Shown here: piece after piece, positions 35,689 to 44,445 of the stretch
Numbering within the stretch: the stretch's first letter is position 1
Layout: each line of letters begins with the position of its first letter
Source: Flagellimonas pelagia
GTDB taxonomy: Bacteria > Bacteroidota > Bacteroidia > Flavobacteriales > Flavobacteriaceae
Assembly: GCF_003584135.1 (NCBI RefSeq)
Contig: NZ_QXFI01000009.1
Span: 7,501 to 71,500 of the forward strand
Length of the DNA stretch: 64,000 nt
Reading direction: 5' to 3'
Translations under genes and position numbers: made by a program
The notes under the pieces: model-generated
Database searches by the model: none
Told to the model about the DNA's origin: nothing
What the model saw: only the letters and a program-made list of their open reading frames with translations

Positions 35689-37662
35689 ATGAAAACGAGT
35701 TTAAAATTATTTCCTTCACGCTACACTTTGGTAAATGCCTTCGCAGTACTATTTCTAGTATTGTCCTTTTTGATGCGTTTGGCATTTTTGATGATGGATT
35801 TCTCACAAGTGGACCACTCTTTTATGGGTCTGTTGAAGGTATTTTTTGTGGGACTGTTCTTTGATTTGGGCACAGTGTCCTTCTTCTATGTGGCAGCCAC
35901 CCTTTATTTTTTGTTGATGCCCAAACGGTTTTATGGGACTTTGGTTGACCGCATATTGGTTTACTTTGGATTTTCATTGGCTTTACTGGTGGTTTACTTT
36001 TCCTTTTTTGCTGAGGTCACCTTTTGGGATGAGTTTCAAAGGCGGTTCAATTTTATCGCTGTGGATTATCTCATCTATACCTACGAGGTGTTCAAGAACA
36101 TCAACGAATCCTATCCTTTGCCTATTTTGATAGGTGGGATGTTGCTCTTGGTGGTGGTCACCGTATGGCTTTTTAAAAGGAAAGGATGGTTTCAAAAGAC
36201 ATTCAACGCTAGTGAAGGATTCAAACAAAAGTGGCTTCCTTCACTTGTGGTCATTGGAATCATGTTGTTCTATGCAGCATCCATTGAGAATGACTTTGCG
36301 GAAACATCAAACAATAGATATAACAACGAACTATCCAAAGCGGGTATCTATTCCTTTTTTGCTGCTTTCAGGAACAATGAACTCAGCTATACCGATTTTT
36401 ATAAGACTATCCCCGAAAAACAGGCACTGACAAATGTCCAACATCAGATCAGTGGGCCGTTGGACAGTCTTTTGCATCCTGAAAAGAACATTTTCAGAAC
36501 CATTAAAGGAGGGGTAGAAAAAAGACCTAATGTAATCTTGATCTGTGTAGAAAGTTTGAGTGCCGGTTATCTGGGCATTTTTGGCAATGAAAAGCATATT
36601 ACCCCAAACCTGGATTCCATTGCAAAGGAGGAGACCTATTTTACCAATCTATATGCAACCGGAACCCGAACGGTAAGGGGCATGGAAGCCATCACCTTGA
36701 GCATTCCACCAACACCGGGAAGGAGTATTGTAAAGCGCAAGCATAACCAAAACTTGTTTACCATTGGAGAGGTATTCAAGAGCAAAGGATACTCCCGAAC
36801 TTTTTTTTATGGTGGGGATGGATACTTCGACAACATGGATAAATTTTTTAGTGGAAACGGGTTCGATATTGTGGACCGTGGACGAGGATTTTTACCATCA
36901 GGGGATATCGTCACTACTCGAAAGAATATTGAAGATGATGAAGTCACTTTTGAAAATGCCTGGGGGGTTTGCGATGAGGATATTTTCAACAAAGTGATGA
37001 GAGAAGCAGATGCTGCATCGGAACAGGGAAGACCTTTCTTTGATTTTATCATGACCACTTCCAACCATAAACCCTATACCTATCCTGAAGGGAAAATCGA
37101 CATTCCTTCGGGAACGGGACGGAGCGGAGCGGTCAAATACACCGACTTTGCCATAGGTCAATTCTTGAAGCAGGCAAGATCCAAACCTTGGTACAACAAT
37201 ACCGTTTTTGTGATCATGGCCGATCATTGTGCCAGCAGTGCAGGCAGATGGGAACTGGATGTGGACAATTATCACATTCCGGCCATTGTGGTGAATTTGG
37301 AGGGAGGCAAAGGGTATCAGATTACCCAACAATGCTCCCAGATCGATGTGATGCCGACCCTATTTTCCATGTTGGGTTGGGGCTACGAAAACAATTTTTT
37401 TGGTAGAGATGTTTTCGGCATGAAACCCGAGGAGCAAAGGGCTTTTGTAGGCAATTATAGAAAATTGGGACTATTGAAATCCAATGAATTGATGGTGTTG
37501 GGCGATGGCAAAGTGGCCAATCAATATACTTGGAACAAAGAAGATAACAGCCTTTCCGGTGAACCTACGGACGACGCGTTTTTGACCGAGACCATATCAT
37601 ATTATCAATTGGCCGATTATCTCTACAACCAAGGAGGACTAGATCTAAATGCAAATCCATGA
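35689..37662 (+). CDS. LtaS-like phospholipid headgroup transferase/sulfatase-fold protein
   Basis: A 657-residue inner-membrane protein from the ATG at 35689 (a TTG at 35668 is in frame but less likely). Five membrane spans fill residues 15-215. The alkaline-phosphatase/sulfatase domain follows: N-V-I-L-I-C-V-E-S-L-S (metal Glu), probable Thr nucleophile in A-T-G-T-R-T-V-R-G-M, N-H-K-P-Y and M-A-D-H-C (metal Asp/His). This is the architecture of LtaS and OpgB, which move phosphoglycerol from phosphatidylglycerol. The acceptor is unknown. The stop overlaps the lipid kinase start by 4 bp. Confidence 0.88.
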   Translation: MKTSLKLFPSRYTLVNAFAVLFLVLSFLMRLAFLMMDFSQVDHSFMGLLKVFFVGLFFDLGTVSFFYVAATLYFLLMPKRFYGTLVDRILVYFGFSLALLVVYFSFFAEVTFWDEFQRRFNFIAVDYLIYTYEVFKNINESYPLPILIGGMLLLVVVTVWLFKRKGWFQKTFNASEGFKQKWLPSLVVIGIMLFYAASIENDFAETSNNRYNNELSKAGIYSFFAAFRNNELSYTDFYKTIPEKQALTNVQHQISGPLDSLLHPEKNIFRTIKGGVEKRPNVILICVESLSAGYLGIFGNEKHITPNLDSIAKEETYFTNLYATGTRTVRGMEAITLSIPPTPGRSIVKRKHNQNLFTIGEVFKSKGYSRTFFYGGDGYFDNMDKFFSGNGFDIVDRGRGFLPSGDIVTTRKNIEDDEVTFENAWGVCDEDIFNKVMREADAASEQGRPFFDFIMTTSNHKPYTYPEGKIDIPSGTGRSGAVKYTDFAIGQFLKQARSKPWYNNTVFVIMADHCASSAGRWELDVDNYHIPAIVVNLEGGKGYQITQQCSQIDVMPTLFSMLGWGYENNFFGRDVFGMKPEEQRAFVGNYRKLGLLKSNELMVLGDGKVANQYTWNKEDNSLSGEPTDDAFLTETISYYQLADYLYNQGGLDLNANP

Positions 37663-38546
37663 ACAAGGTCCATTTTATAGTAAATCCGATAGCAGGAAGG
37701 GGAGATGCCACTTTTAATAAGGCATCTTTGTCCGGGTATTTTGAGCCCGAGCAATATGAGCTGACCATAAAAACGTCTAACTATCCCGGGCATGCGACTT
37801 TACTGGCCAAGGAATCTTTGGCGGAAGGAGCAGGGATCATTGTGGCCTGTGGAGGCGATGGCACCATCAATGAGGTGGCCTCCTGTCTGGTGCACACCAA
37901 AGTACTGTTGGGAATCATTCCCATGGGTTCAGGCAATGGTCTGGCCGAAAGTCTGGACATTTCCCGAAACATAAAAAGAGCGGTGGAAATCATCAAAAGT
38001 GGAAAAACCAATAGAATCGATGTGGCCATGGTAAACGGCAAGCCGTTTTTCAGCAACATGGGTATCGGGTTCGACGCCACCGTGATTTCCAACTACAACG
38101 CTTCGCAGCACCGAAGGTTTTGGGCGTACCTCAAAGCGGTGATAAAATCCATCAGGGATTTTAAGTACAACGAAAAGATTAATGTGGAAATGAACGGGAA
38201 GAGTTTTAAGACCAGACCCTTTATGTTTTTCATTTCCAATTCAAAAGTAATGGGCTATGATATTTCGCTTACCCGGATGGCTTCCCTCCAGGATGGATTG
38301 TTGGATGTGGTCATCATTGATGATTTGAGCAAGTTTCAGATGCTCTTCATGGGTTTGTTCATTCTATTACGGTTGGATCAATATTTGAAAAAAATACAAT
38401 ACTACAAGGTCAAACATTTAAAATTGGCCTTTGAGGACAAGCAAAAGGAACATTTGATGCAAGCGGATGGAGAGCTGCACAATCTTATGGACAGGGAAAT
38501 CTTTGTCAATGTAGAGGAAAAGGCTCTCCATGTTTTGTGCCCTTAG
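37659..38546 (+). CDS. Diacylglycerol kinase-family lipid kinase (YegS/BmrU)
   Basis: A 295-residue kinase with G-G-D-G-T-I-N-E-V-A (ATP binding, near residue 67), P-M-G-S-G-N-G-L-A-E-S and G-I-G-F-D-A, all standard for DAGK_cat proteins. It phosphorylates a lipid such as diacylglycerol. It overlaps the LtaS-like gene by 4 bp (ATGA), so the two are translationally coupled. A terminator follows at 38626. The substrate cannot be read from sequence, but diacylglycerol from the coupled transferase is a natural candidate. Confidence 0.92.
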   Translation: MNKVHFIVNPIAGRGDATFNKASLSGYFEPEQYELTIKTSNYPGHATLLAKESLAEGAGIIVACGGDGTINEVASCLVHTKVLLGIIPMGSGNGLAESLDISRNIKRAVEIIKSGKTNRIDVAMVNGKPFFSNMGIGFDATVISNYNASQHRRFWAYLKAVIKSIRDFKYNEKINVEMNGKSFKTRPFMFFISNSKVMGYDISLTRMASLQDGLLDVVIIDDLSKFQMLFMGLFILLRLDQYLKKIQYYKVKHLKLAFEDKQKEHLMQADGELHNLMDREIFVNVEEKALHVLCP

Positions 38547-38625
38547 ACGATTGTTTTTTGATTTATATGTATTTAAGTTGTTAAGATGGGTGTTCAAGTT
38601 GGTTTTAATTAACTAAGCTTGACGC

Positions 38626-38653
38626 AAGCCTCCGGGAAACCGGGGGCTTTTTT
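38626..38653 (+). terminator. Rho-independent terminator after lipid kinase
   Basis: Stem AAGCCTCCGG (38626-38635) with CCGGGGGCTT (38640-38649), one mismatch, followed by a T run to 38653. It closes the operon that begins with the thioredoxin gene or with the LtaS-like gene. Confidence 0.8.
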
Positions 38654-38745
38654 ATTGGGAGATATTCTTTGGTGATTTCAAAGGTCATTTCAGTTGGAAT
38701 CAATAATTTTGTGAATCCAAAAACATTAGAGAATTCACTTGCAAT

Positions 38746-39156
38746 ATGATTGCCACAATTTGTAGAAAAGCCCATTTTAATGCTGCACATAGGCTCCACA
38801 ATCCCAATTGGAGCAAGGAAAAGAACGTGGAGGTTTTTGGTAAGTGCAATAGCCCAAGTTTTCATGGCCACAATTTTGATTTGGAGGTCCGGATCAGGGG
38901 AGAGGTGGATCCCAATACGGGTTTTGTGATGGATTTGGCGGAATTGGGTATTTTGATAAAGGACGAGATCGAGGAACGGTTCGATCATAAAAACTTAAAT
39001 GAGGATTGCCCCGAGTTCAAAGACCTGTTACCTACTACGGAGTACTTTGTAAAGGTCATTTATGATATCTTGAAACCAAAATTGGCAAAGGGCCAGTTGC
39101 TGCACATTACCCTGCACGAAACATCAAAAAATTCGGCAGAGTATGGGGATTGGTAA
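38746..39156 (+). CDS. 6-pyruvoyl/6-carboxytetrahydropterin synthase family
   Basis: A 136-residue PTPS-fold enzyme. Zinc ligands are H15 (A-A-H-R-L), H40 and H42 (S-F-H-G-H-N), with the catalytic C34 in G-K-C-N-S-P-S-F-H-G-H. The C-to-HGH spacing is C-x5-HGH, which I associate with 6-pyruvoyl-tetrahydropterin synthases, rather than C-x3-HGH of queuosine QueD enzymes. Other conserved parts are G-F-V-M-D-L-A-E-L, D-H-K-N-L-N and the final H-E-T. It could act in tetrahydrobiopterin or queuosine synthesis; no pterin genes are near. Confidence 0.88.
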   Translation: MIATICRKAHFNAAHRLHNPNWSKEKNVEVFGKCNSPSFHGHNFDLEVRIRGEVDPNTGFVMDLAELGILIKDEIEERFDHKNLNEDCPEFKDLLPTTEYFVKVIYDILKPKLAKGQLLHITLHETSKNSAEYGDW

Positions 39157-39185
39157 TAATTTCCGATATTGCACCGCTTTTTAAT

Positions 39186-39260
39186 GGGATATTAGCTCAG
39201 TTGGTTTAGAGCGCTGCCTTGACAGGGCAGAGGTCACTGGTTCGAATCCAGTATATCCCA
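39186..39260 (+). tRNA. tRNA-Val (anticodon GAC)
   Basis: A 75-nt cloverleaf with acceptor GGGATAT/ATATCCC, anticodon stem CTGCC/GGCAG with loop TTGACAG (anticodon GAC), T arm CTGGTTCGAATCCAG and discriminator A. CCA is not encoded. A T-rich stretch (CTTTTTTT) follows directly and may end transcription. Confidence 0.96.
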
Positions 39261-39275
39261 CTTTTTTTCAATTCT

Positions 39276-40550
39276 TTACAAGTTTTCCAAGACCCGTTCC
39301 AGAGCCATTCCTCGTGATCCCTTGATCAAAAGTGTTCCCTTTTTTATAGGTTGATGGGTCAAAAACTCCTTGAAGTCGGCAAAGCTTTTAAACTTTTGGA
39401 AGGGAGTATCCACGCCAAAAAAGTTTTCTCCAACTAAATACACCTGTTCAAAATTCAATTGTTCGGCTAAGTCTGCAATACCCTGATGCTCTTCTGCGGC
39501 CGTCGGTCCCAATTCGAACATGTCGCCAATGATCATTATTTTATCTGGGGCATCCATGGCATGAAAGTTTTCCAAGGCAGCCTTCATACTGGTCGGGTTG
39601 GCATTATAGGCATCCAAGATGATCTTATAACCGTTTTTATCCATGATTTGGGAACGGTTGTTCTTGGGTTGATAGGATTCAATCGCAGCTTTGATATCTT
39701 CTAAAGGCACATTGAAATATTTTCCCATGAGAACGGCGGCACAACAATTCGTAAAATTGTATTTGCCGATGAGTTGTGATTCCATTCGAAGACCTTCAGC
39801 TTCCAAAACAACATAGGGATTGGCCTCTACAAATGCAATGTTGTAATACGTGCGGTCCGAAGTGCTGAATCCTATTTTTTTGGTGTAAGTCGCCAGCTTT
39901 TCCCGTTGGATGGGATCATCGGCATTCATAAATACGTACTTATCATGGGATGTCAGGTAGTCATAAAGCTCACTTTTTCCCTGGATTACGCCTTCCACTC
40001 CTCCAAATCCTTCCAAATGGGCCTTGCCAAAATTGGTAATGTACCCAAAGTCGGGTTGTGCTATTTGGCACAAATGGGCAATTTCGCGCTTGTGGTTGGC
40101 TCCCATTTCCACAATGGCCATTTCTGTGTCTTCCTTGATGGATAGAAGCGTCAGGGGCACCCCGATATGGTTGTTGAGGTTCCCTTGTGTGGCAATGGTC
40201 CTGTATTTTTTTGAAATCACTGCATTGATCAACTCCTTGGTAGTAGTCTTGCCGTTACTGCCGGTCAAGGAAATGATCTTGGCCTTGTTGCGGTTTCTAT
40301 GGAAAGTGGATAACTGCTGGAGGGTTTCCAACACATCGTTCACCAGAATCGTCTTTTCTGAGGTCCGGTGTTCTTCCTCATCTATGATGGCGTATGCAGC
40401 CCCTTTTCCCAGTGCATCCTTTGCAAAGGCATTGCCATTGAAGTTGGGGCCCTTAAGGGCAAAGAACATACAGTTTTCCTCAATTTTTCGGGTGTCGGTG
40501 CAAATGATAGGATGCTCCAAAAATAGGGCATGAAGTTTTTCCAATGTCAT
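39276..40550 (-). CDS. murF: UDP-MurNAc-tripeptide D-alanyl-D-alanine ligase
   Basis: A 424-residue Mur ligase that adds D-Ala-D-Ala to the UDP-MurNAc tripeptide in the cytoplasm. Motifs: N-terminal D-T-R-K-I-E-E-N and F-A-L-K-G-P-N-F-N-G for substrate, ATP loop S-L-T-G-S-N-G-K-T-T-T-K near residue 97, E-M-G-A-N-H and N-F-G-K-A-H, N-N-R-S and D-A-Y-N-A-N-P-T-S in the C-terminal domain. Length is slightly short but complete. It follows gldJ on the same strand, as is common in Flavobacteriia, with a terminator between. Confidence 0.96.
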   Translation of the reverse strand: MTLEKLHALFLEHPIICTDTRKIEENCMFFALKGPNFNGNAFAKDALGKGAAYAIIDEEEHRTSEKTILVNDVLETLQQLSTFHRNRNKAKIISLTGSNGKTTTKELINAVISKKYRTIATQGNLNNHIGVPLTLLSIKEDTEMAIVEMGANHKREIAHLCQIAQPDFGYITNFGKAHLEGFGGVEGVIQGKSELYDYLTSHDKYVFMNADDPIQREKLATYTKKIGFSTSDRTYYNIAFVEANPYVVLEAEGLRMESQLIGKYNFTNCCAAVLMGKYFNVPLEDIKAAIESYQPKNNRSQIMDKNGYKIILDAYNANPTSMKAALENFHAMDAPDKIMIIGDMFELGPTAAEEHQGIADLAEQLNFEQVYLVGENFFGVDTPFQKFKSFADFKEFLTHQPIKKGTLLIKGSRGMALERVLENL

Positions 40551-40561
40551 GAATCGAAGAT

Positions 40562-40594
40562 AAAAAAAAGCCCCGATTTTTGGTCGGAGCTTTT
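40562..40594 (-). terminator. Rho-independent terminator between gldJ and murF
   Basis: Stem AAAAGCCCCGA (40566-40576) with TCGGAGCTTTT (40584-40594), one mismatch. On the minus strand it is followed by a T run, so it ends gldJ transcription 20 bp past the stop. murF, starting at 40550, would then need its own promoter or read-through. Confidence 0.78.
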
Positions 40595-40613
40595 AAAAAT
40601 ATGCTTACAGTTC

Positions 40614-42266
40614 TTATTTGGCTTTTTTGTGCCTAACCGTTTTGTTCTTGATCTTGGATTTGGAACCCACTCTGGACATGGCACATCTAAAACCGATGTC
40701 GTCCGTGGCCATATATTGTGGCAGATACCTTCTTTGGGCAGGATCTAACCAATAGGCCCTGTCTCTCCAAGAACCACCTTTGTAAACCCTTACCTCGTCA
40801 TTGATCAATGAAGTCCTGTAGTTGGATGTATCGTATTTACGAACCAGTTTTCCTGTTGAATCACGCTCAGCTTTAAACTGTGGAGAGTCGTACATTTTTC
40901 TATTGTCCTCTTCGTCGCTGAAACGATCAAAGAATCTTGAAGAACCTGGGTCACCGTCCCTGTAACCACGATTGTCACTCTTGTCAAAGTTGGTCCTTAG
41001 GTAAGTTTCTTCCTCACCAACAGGAACTTCTTTGATTTCACCAGGCAGGTTCATGGCCACCACTTTACCGTTTGGCAAGGTGTCATAAACAATCTGGTCG
41101 GTCAATATTTCTACTTTACCATCTTCACCAATGGCTTTCTTCATGAAAACGTTACCACGGTAATAGTTAAAGTCACTGATCTCATCATCCACAATGGGGC
41201 GGTATACGTCGGCAACCCATTCGCTTACATTACCGGCCATGTCGTACAGACCAAAATCGTTGGGCTTATAGGATTTTACCTGGGCTGTAATGTCGGCTCC
41301 GTCATCGGACCACTCGGCAATACCACCGTAGTCACCTTTACCTTGTTTAAAGTTGGCCAACTGATCACCACGTCCCACACGTTGTCCGTTACGGGTGTAG
41401 TCACCTTCCCATGGGTATTTCTTTCTACCCCTGTAGTTGTTGTACTCACGTGATCCGACCAAAGCTTGGGCAGCATATTCCCATTCGGTTTCGGTAGGAA
41501 GTCTATATTCGGGCATGATCACACCGCTACTTCTTTTGGCAAATACGTTCACGGAGTCACGCTTTTGTTTTCCTTGCAACGAATCGATCTCACCACCATA
41601 GACAGAAGTAGGATTGTTCAAGTAAGCTTCGGTGCTAAAAGTACCGTCTACTTCCCCGTTCAATACTTTATATTTGGTGTCATCGGCCAAATAACCTTCC
41701 CTTTCCAACATGGCTTCGTTTACCCTGTCGGTTCTCCATTCGGCGTATTGGGTAGCCTGTACCCAGTTAACACCCACAACAGGATATTCCGCATAGGCTG
41801 GGTGCCTTAGGTAGTTGTTGGTCATAGTCTCGTTAAAGCCCAATCGGTTCCTCCACACCAAGGTGTCAGGTAGGGCACCGGTATAGATATTGGTGTAGTT
41901 GGGGTTTTCCGGTGGATATACTTCCTTAAGATAATCAAGGTACTCCAAGTACATCACATTGGTTACCTCTGTTTCATCCATGTAGAAGGACTGTACGTGT
42001 TGTTGCGTAGGTGTGTTGTTCCAATCGTGCATGACATCATCTTGGACCTTACCTTTGGTAAAGGTTCCACCTTCAACAAATACGGTTCCTGGAGGAGTTT
42101 CCTGCTCCTTGAAGTCGGAATTGTATTGGAACCCTCCTTCTTTGGCGTTGATTTTCCAACCAGTGGCTCTGGAGACGTTCTTGGAAGATGAAGAGTTTTT
42201 ACAGCTTGAAAAACTTCCCATCACAATAGCGCAAGAAAGGACAACTTTGATAAAGTGTTTTTTCAT
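40614..42266 (-). CDS. gldJ: Gliding motility lipoprotein GldJ
   Basis: A 550-residue lipoprotein (lipobox G-S-F-S-S-C, Cys22) with a formylglycine-generating-enzyme-like (SUMF1) fold: P-P-G-T-V-F-V-E-G-G-T-F, Y-R-L-P-T-E-T-E-W-E-Y-A-A, Y-D-M-A-G-N-V-S-E-W, G-G-S-W-R-D-R and D-D-I-G-F-R-C. It ends in a basic tail (S-K-S-K-I-K-N-K-T-V-R-H-K-K-A-K). GldJ is required for gliding and stabilises GldK and the type IX machinery in Flavobacterium. The position between murF and porV matches GldJ rather than GldK. Confidence 0.93.
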   Translation of the reverse strand: MKKHFIKVVLSCAIVMGSFSSCKNSSSSKNVSRATGWKINAKEGGFQYNSDFKEQETPPGTVFVEGGTFTKGKVQDDVMHDWNNTPTQQHVQSFYMDETEVTNVMYLEYLDYLKEVYPPENPNYTNIYTGALPDTLVWRNRLGFNETMTNNYLRHPAYAEYPVVGVNWVQATQYAEWRTDRVNEAMLEREGYLADDTKYKVLNGEVDGTFSTEAYLNNPTSVYGGEIDSLQGKQKRDSVNVFAKRSSGVIMPEYRLPTETEWEYAAQALVGSREYNNYRGRKKYPWEGDYTRNGQRVGRGDQLANFKQGKGDYGGIAEWSDDGADITAQVKSYKPNDFGLYDMAGNVSEWVADVYRPIVDDEISDFNYYRGNVFMKKAIGEDGKVEILTDQIVYDTLPNGKVVAMNLPGEIKEVPVGEEETYLRTNFDKSDNRGYRDGDPGSSRFFDRFSDEEDNRKMYDSPQFKAERDSTGKLVRKYDTSNYRTSLINDEVRVYKGGSWRDRAYWLDPAQRRYLPQYMATDDIGFRCAMSRVGSKSKIKNKTVRHKKAK

Positions 42267-42650
42267 AATTTGGGCTTGAGTACTTTAATACTTAGGGTTT
42301 TATACCCTTGGTAACTTCAACTTGTTTAGATTTTTTTAATCCTTCAATGGCATTAAAACGACATTTTTGCCATTATATTTTGTGCTCATCAAATAATTCT
42401 GGCCACGCCTGCTTTGGCACTGGCTACACTTTTGTAACGGAGATGGTTGTAAATTAGTATGGAAGATGCACTTTTTAACGGTTGTGCCGCCTTGTTATAG
42501 TGGGCTATTTCATATATAGGTATGTCTAACATCGAAAAAGGAACAAAAAATATGCACCTTGTCACAAGAATTTGCTTAAAAGACCGTTAACAGGTAATAC
42601 ATCCAAAACTATTTTGGACCGTGAACTTTACTAAACGCTAAAAACTTCGA
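42267..42650. other. 384-bp intergenic region between gldJ and porV; no porU
   Basis: A divergent control region with no reading frame of note and no remnant that I can recognise of porU, which often sits here. It holds small inverted repeats next to gldJ (GGGTTTTATACCC near 42296). No consensus promoter is clear on either strand. Confidence 0.5.
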
Positions 42651-43796
42651 ATGAAAAAGTTACTCATTTTGGTAGTGTTTCTTATCGTGGCCCCAAGGAT
42701 AAGTGCACAGCAAGAAAGAGCGATCACCACAGCTGTACCCTTTTTGACCATAGCAGCCGATGCAAGGGCATCCGGTATGGGTGACATGGGTGTTGCCACT
42801 TCCTTTGATGCGTATTCCCAGCAATGGAACCCTGCAAAGTATGCCTTTGCCACGCAAAAAATGGGTGTCGGGGTGAGCTATACGCCCTACTTGGAGACAA
42901 TCGTGAACGATGTTTCGTTGTTGAACGCCACTTTTTATAACAAACTTAACGATCGAAGTGCCTTTGCCTTTGGCTTGCGCTACTTTGGCCTTGGGGAAAT
43001 AGAGTTGAGGCAAACGATCGATCAGGAGGCAACTTTGGTAAAACCCAATGAATTTGCCTTGGATGGTTCTTACTCGCTGAAATTGAGCCAAAGCTTTTCC
43101 ATGGCCGTTGCAGGAAGGTTCATCAGCTCCAACCTAAGATTTCAGGATGGAACACAGGATTCTCAGGCGGCCAATGCCTTTGCAGTGGATGTGGCCGGAT
43201 TTTACCGATCACCTGAAATTGCCTATAGTAATTTTGATGGTCGTTGGAGATTGGGTTTCAATATCTCCAATATTGGTGGGTCTTTGCAATATGATGAAGG
43301 CGGACAGCAAAACTTTTTGCCTACCAACTTAAAGGTGGGAACAGGTTTCGATTTCATTTTTGACCAAGACAATGTATTGGCCATCAATACGGAATTCAAC
43401 AAACTGTTGGTGCCCACCCCTAGGGATTTTAATGGGGATGGACAGATTACTTCGGAAGACAACGACGAATATCATAATATCAGTTTTTTCAGTGGAATTT
43501 TTGAATCTTTTGGCGATGCGCCGGATGGTTTCAGTGAAGAATTGAAAGAAATTACTTGGGCGCTTGGTACCGAATACCGTTTTAGGGAAGCGTTCATGTT
43601 GCGTGGAGGGTATTTCAATGAGAGTGCGGAAAAAGGTGCCCGTAAGTATTTTACCTTGGGTGCAGGGTTTAAGTATAAGTCGGCGCAGATAGATCTATCT
43701 TATCTTTTCTCCACCTCGCAGGTTAAAAACCCTTTGGAAAATACATTGCGTTTTTCCTTGACCTTCAATTTTGGGGAGGAATTTTTAAACGACTGA
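42651..43796 (+). CDS. porV: Type IX secretion outer-membrane protein PorV (LptO)
   Basis: A 381-residue FadL-like beta barrel with a signal peptide (cleavage near I-S-A-Q) and the PorV start block: A-I-T-T-A-V-P-F-L-T-I-A-A-D-A-R-A-S-G-M-G-D-M-G-V-A-T, W-N-P-A-K-Y and Y-T-P-Y-L. The barrel ends in F-S-L-T-F-N-F. PorV collects cargo from the SprA translocon and brings it to the surface modification machinery (PorU, PorZ). A terminator follows at 43817. The usual upstream neighbour porU is absent. Confidence 0.94.
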   Translation: MKKLLILVVFLIVAPRISAQQERAITTAVPFLTIAADARASGMGDMGVATSFDAYSQQWNPAKYAFATQKMGVGVSYTPYLETIVNDVSLLNATFYNKLNDRSAFAFGLRYFGLGEIELRQTIDQEATLVKPNEFALDGSYSLKLSQSFSMAVAGRFISSNLRFQDGTQDSQAANAFAVDVAGFYRSPEIAYSNFDGRWRLGFNISNIGGSLQYDEGGQQNFLPTNLKVGTGFDFIFDQDNVLAINTEFNKLLVPTPRDFNGDGQITSEDNDEYHNISFFSGIFESFGDAPDGFSEELKEITWALGTEYRFREAFMLRGGYFNESAEKGARKYFTLGAGFKYKSAQIDLSYLFSTSQVKNPLENTLRFSLTFNFGEEFLND

Positions 43797-43816
43797 TCAT
43801 CCAATAAATAAATAGT

Positions 43817-43853
43817 TGAAGACCTGTCCCCGTGGACAGGTTTTCTTATTTTT
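43817..43853 (+). terminator. Rho-independent terminator after porV
   Basis: Stem ACCTGTCC (43822-43829), loop CCGT, GGACAGGT (43834-43841), extended by weaker pairs and followed by a T-rich tract. It lies 25 bp past the porV stop. Confidence 0.8.
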
Positions 43854-43872
43854 GGGTAATACGCAATATCAA

Positions 43873-44364
43873 ATGGAAAAAAAGCGAATCGGTTTTGATC
43901 TTCTCATTTTTGAAGACGAAGCAGAGTTGTCACAAAATGATCAAAAATTGTTAGGCGCCGCAGAGGAAGCCCGCAAAAATGCCTATGCACCCTATTCCCG
44001 TTTCAAGGTAGGGGCTGCAGCTTTGTTGGAAAATGGTGAGACCGTTATCGGCAACAATCAAGAGAACGCTTCTTATCCTTCGGGTCTCTGTGCCGAACGG
44101 GTTGCCGTCTTTCAGGCTGGGGCAAGGTTCCCAGATGTGGCCATTGTTTCCATAGCTATCAGTGCGGCATCCGAGGAGCATGTGGTGGATATGCCGGCAG
44201 CTCCGTGCGGCAATTGCAGACAGTCCATCATGGAGTACGAGCACAAGCAGCAATCGCCTATTTCTCTCTTAATGAAAGCGGAAAAAGGACCTATATTCAA
44301 ATGCAGTTCCATGGCCGATATTTTGCCATTGGCCTTTGATAACTCATTTTTGGGTGATTCTTAA
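43873..44364 (+). CDS. cdd: Cytidine deaminase
   Basis: A 163-residue enzyme from the ATG at 43873; the frame continues upstream through the porV terminator, but that part has only a TTG start. It deaminates cytidine and deoxycytidine for pyrimidine salvage. Motifs: A-Y-A-P-Y-S-R-F-K-V-G-A-A, N-Q-E-N-A-S-Y-P-S-G-L-C-A-E-R (first zinc Cys and catalytic Glu) and P-C-G-N-C-R-Q (two zinc Cys). The three-Cys ligand set is typical of the small tetrameric form. It lies in the conserved porV-cdd-pdhA order. Confidence 0.94.
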   Translation: MEKKRIGFDLLIFEDEAELSQNDQKLLGAAEEARKNAYAPYSRFKVGAAALLENGETVIGNNQENASYPSGLCAERVAVFQAGARFPDVAIVSIAISAASEEHVVDMPAAPCGNCRQSIMEYEHKQQSPISLLMKAEKGPIFKCSSMADILPLAFDNSFLGDS

Positions 44365-44395
44365 ACCAATTCTTTTTCCAAAACAGATATATATG

Positions 44396-44403
44396 TATTT
44401 TTG
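44396..44403 (+). promoter_or_regulatory. Possible -7 element of pdhAC
   Basis: TATTTTTG matches TAnnTTTG exactly and lies 43 bp before the pdhA start codon. No TTG sits at the expected -33 distance, so the call is weak. Confidence 0.35.
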
Positions 44404-44445
44404 CTCTTCCCCAGCACAGGGAAATTTCAATTAATACTACCGTTG

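Noticed and set aside
43816-43872. Upstream extension of cdd from a TTG
   Set aside because: It would pass through the porV terminator hairpin, and the protein aligns from the ATG at 43873.
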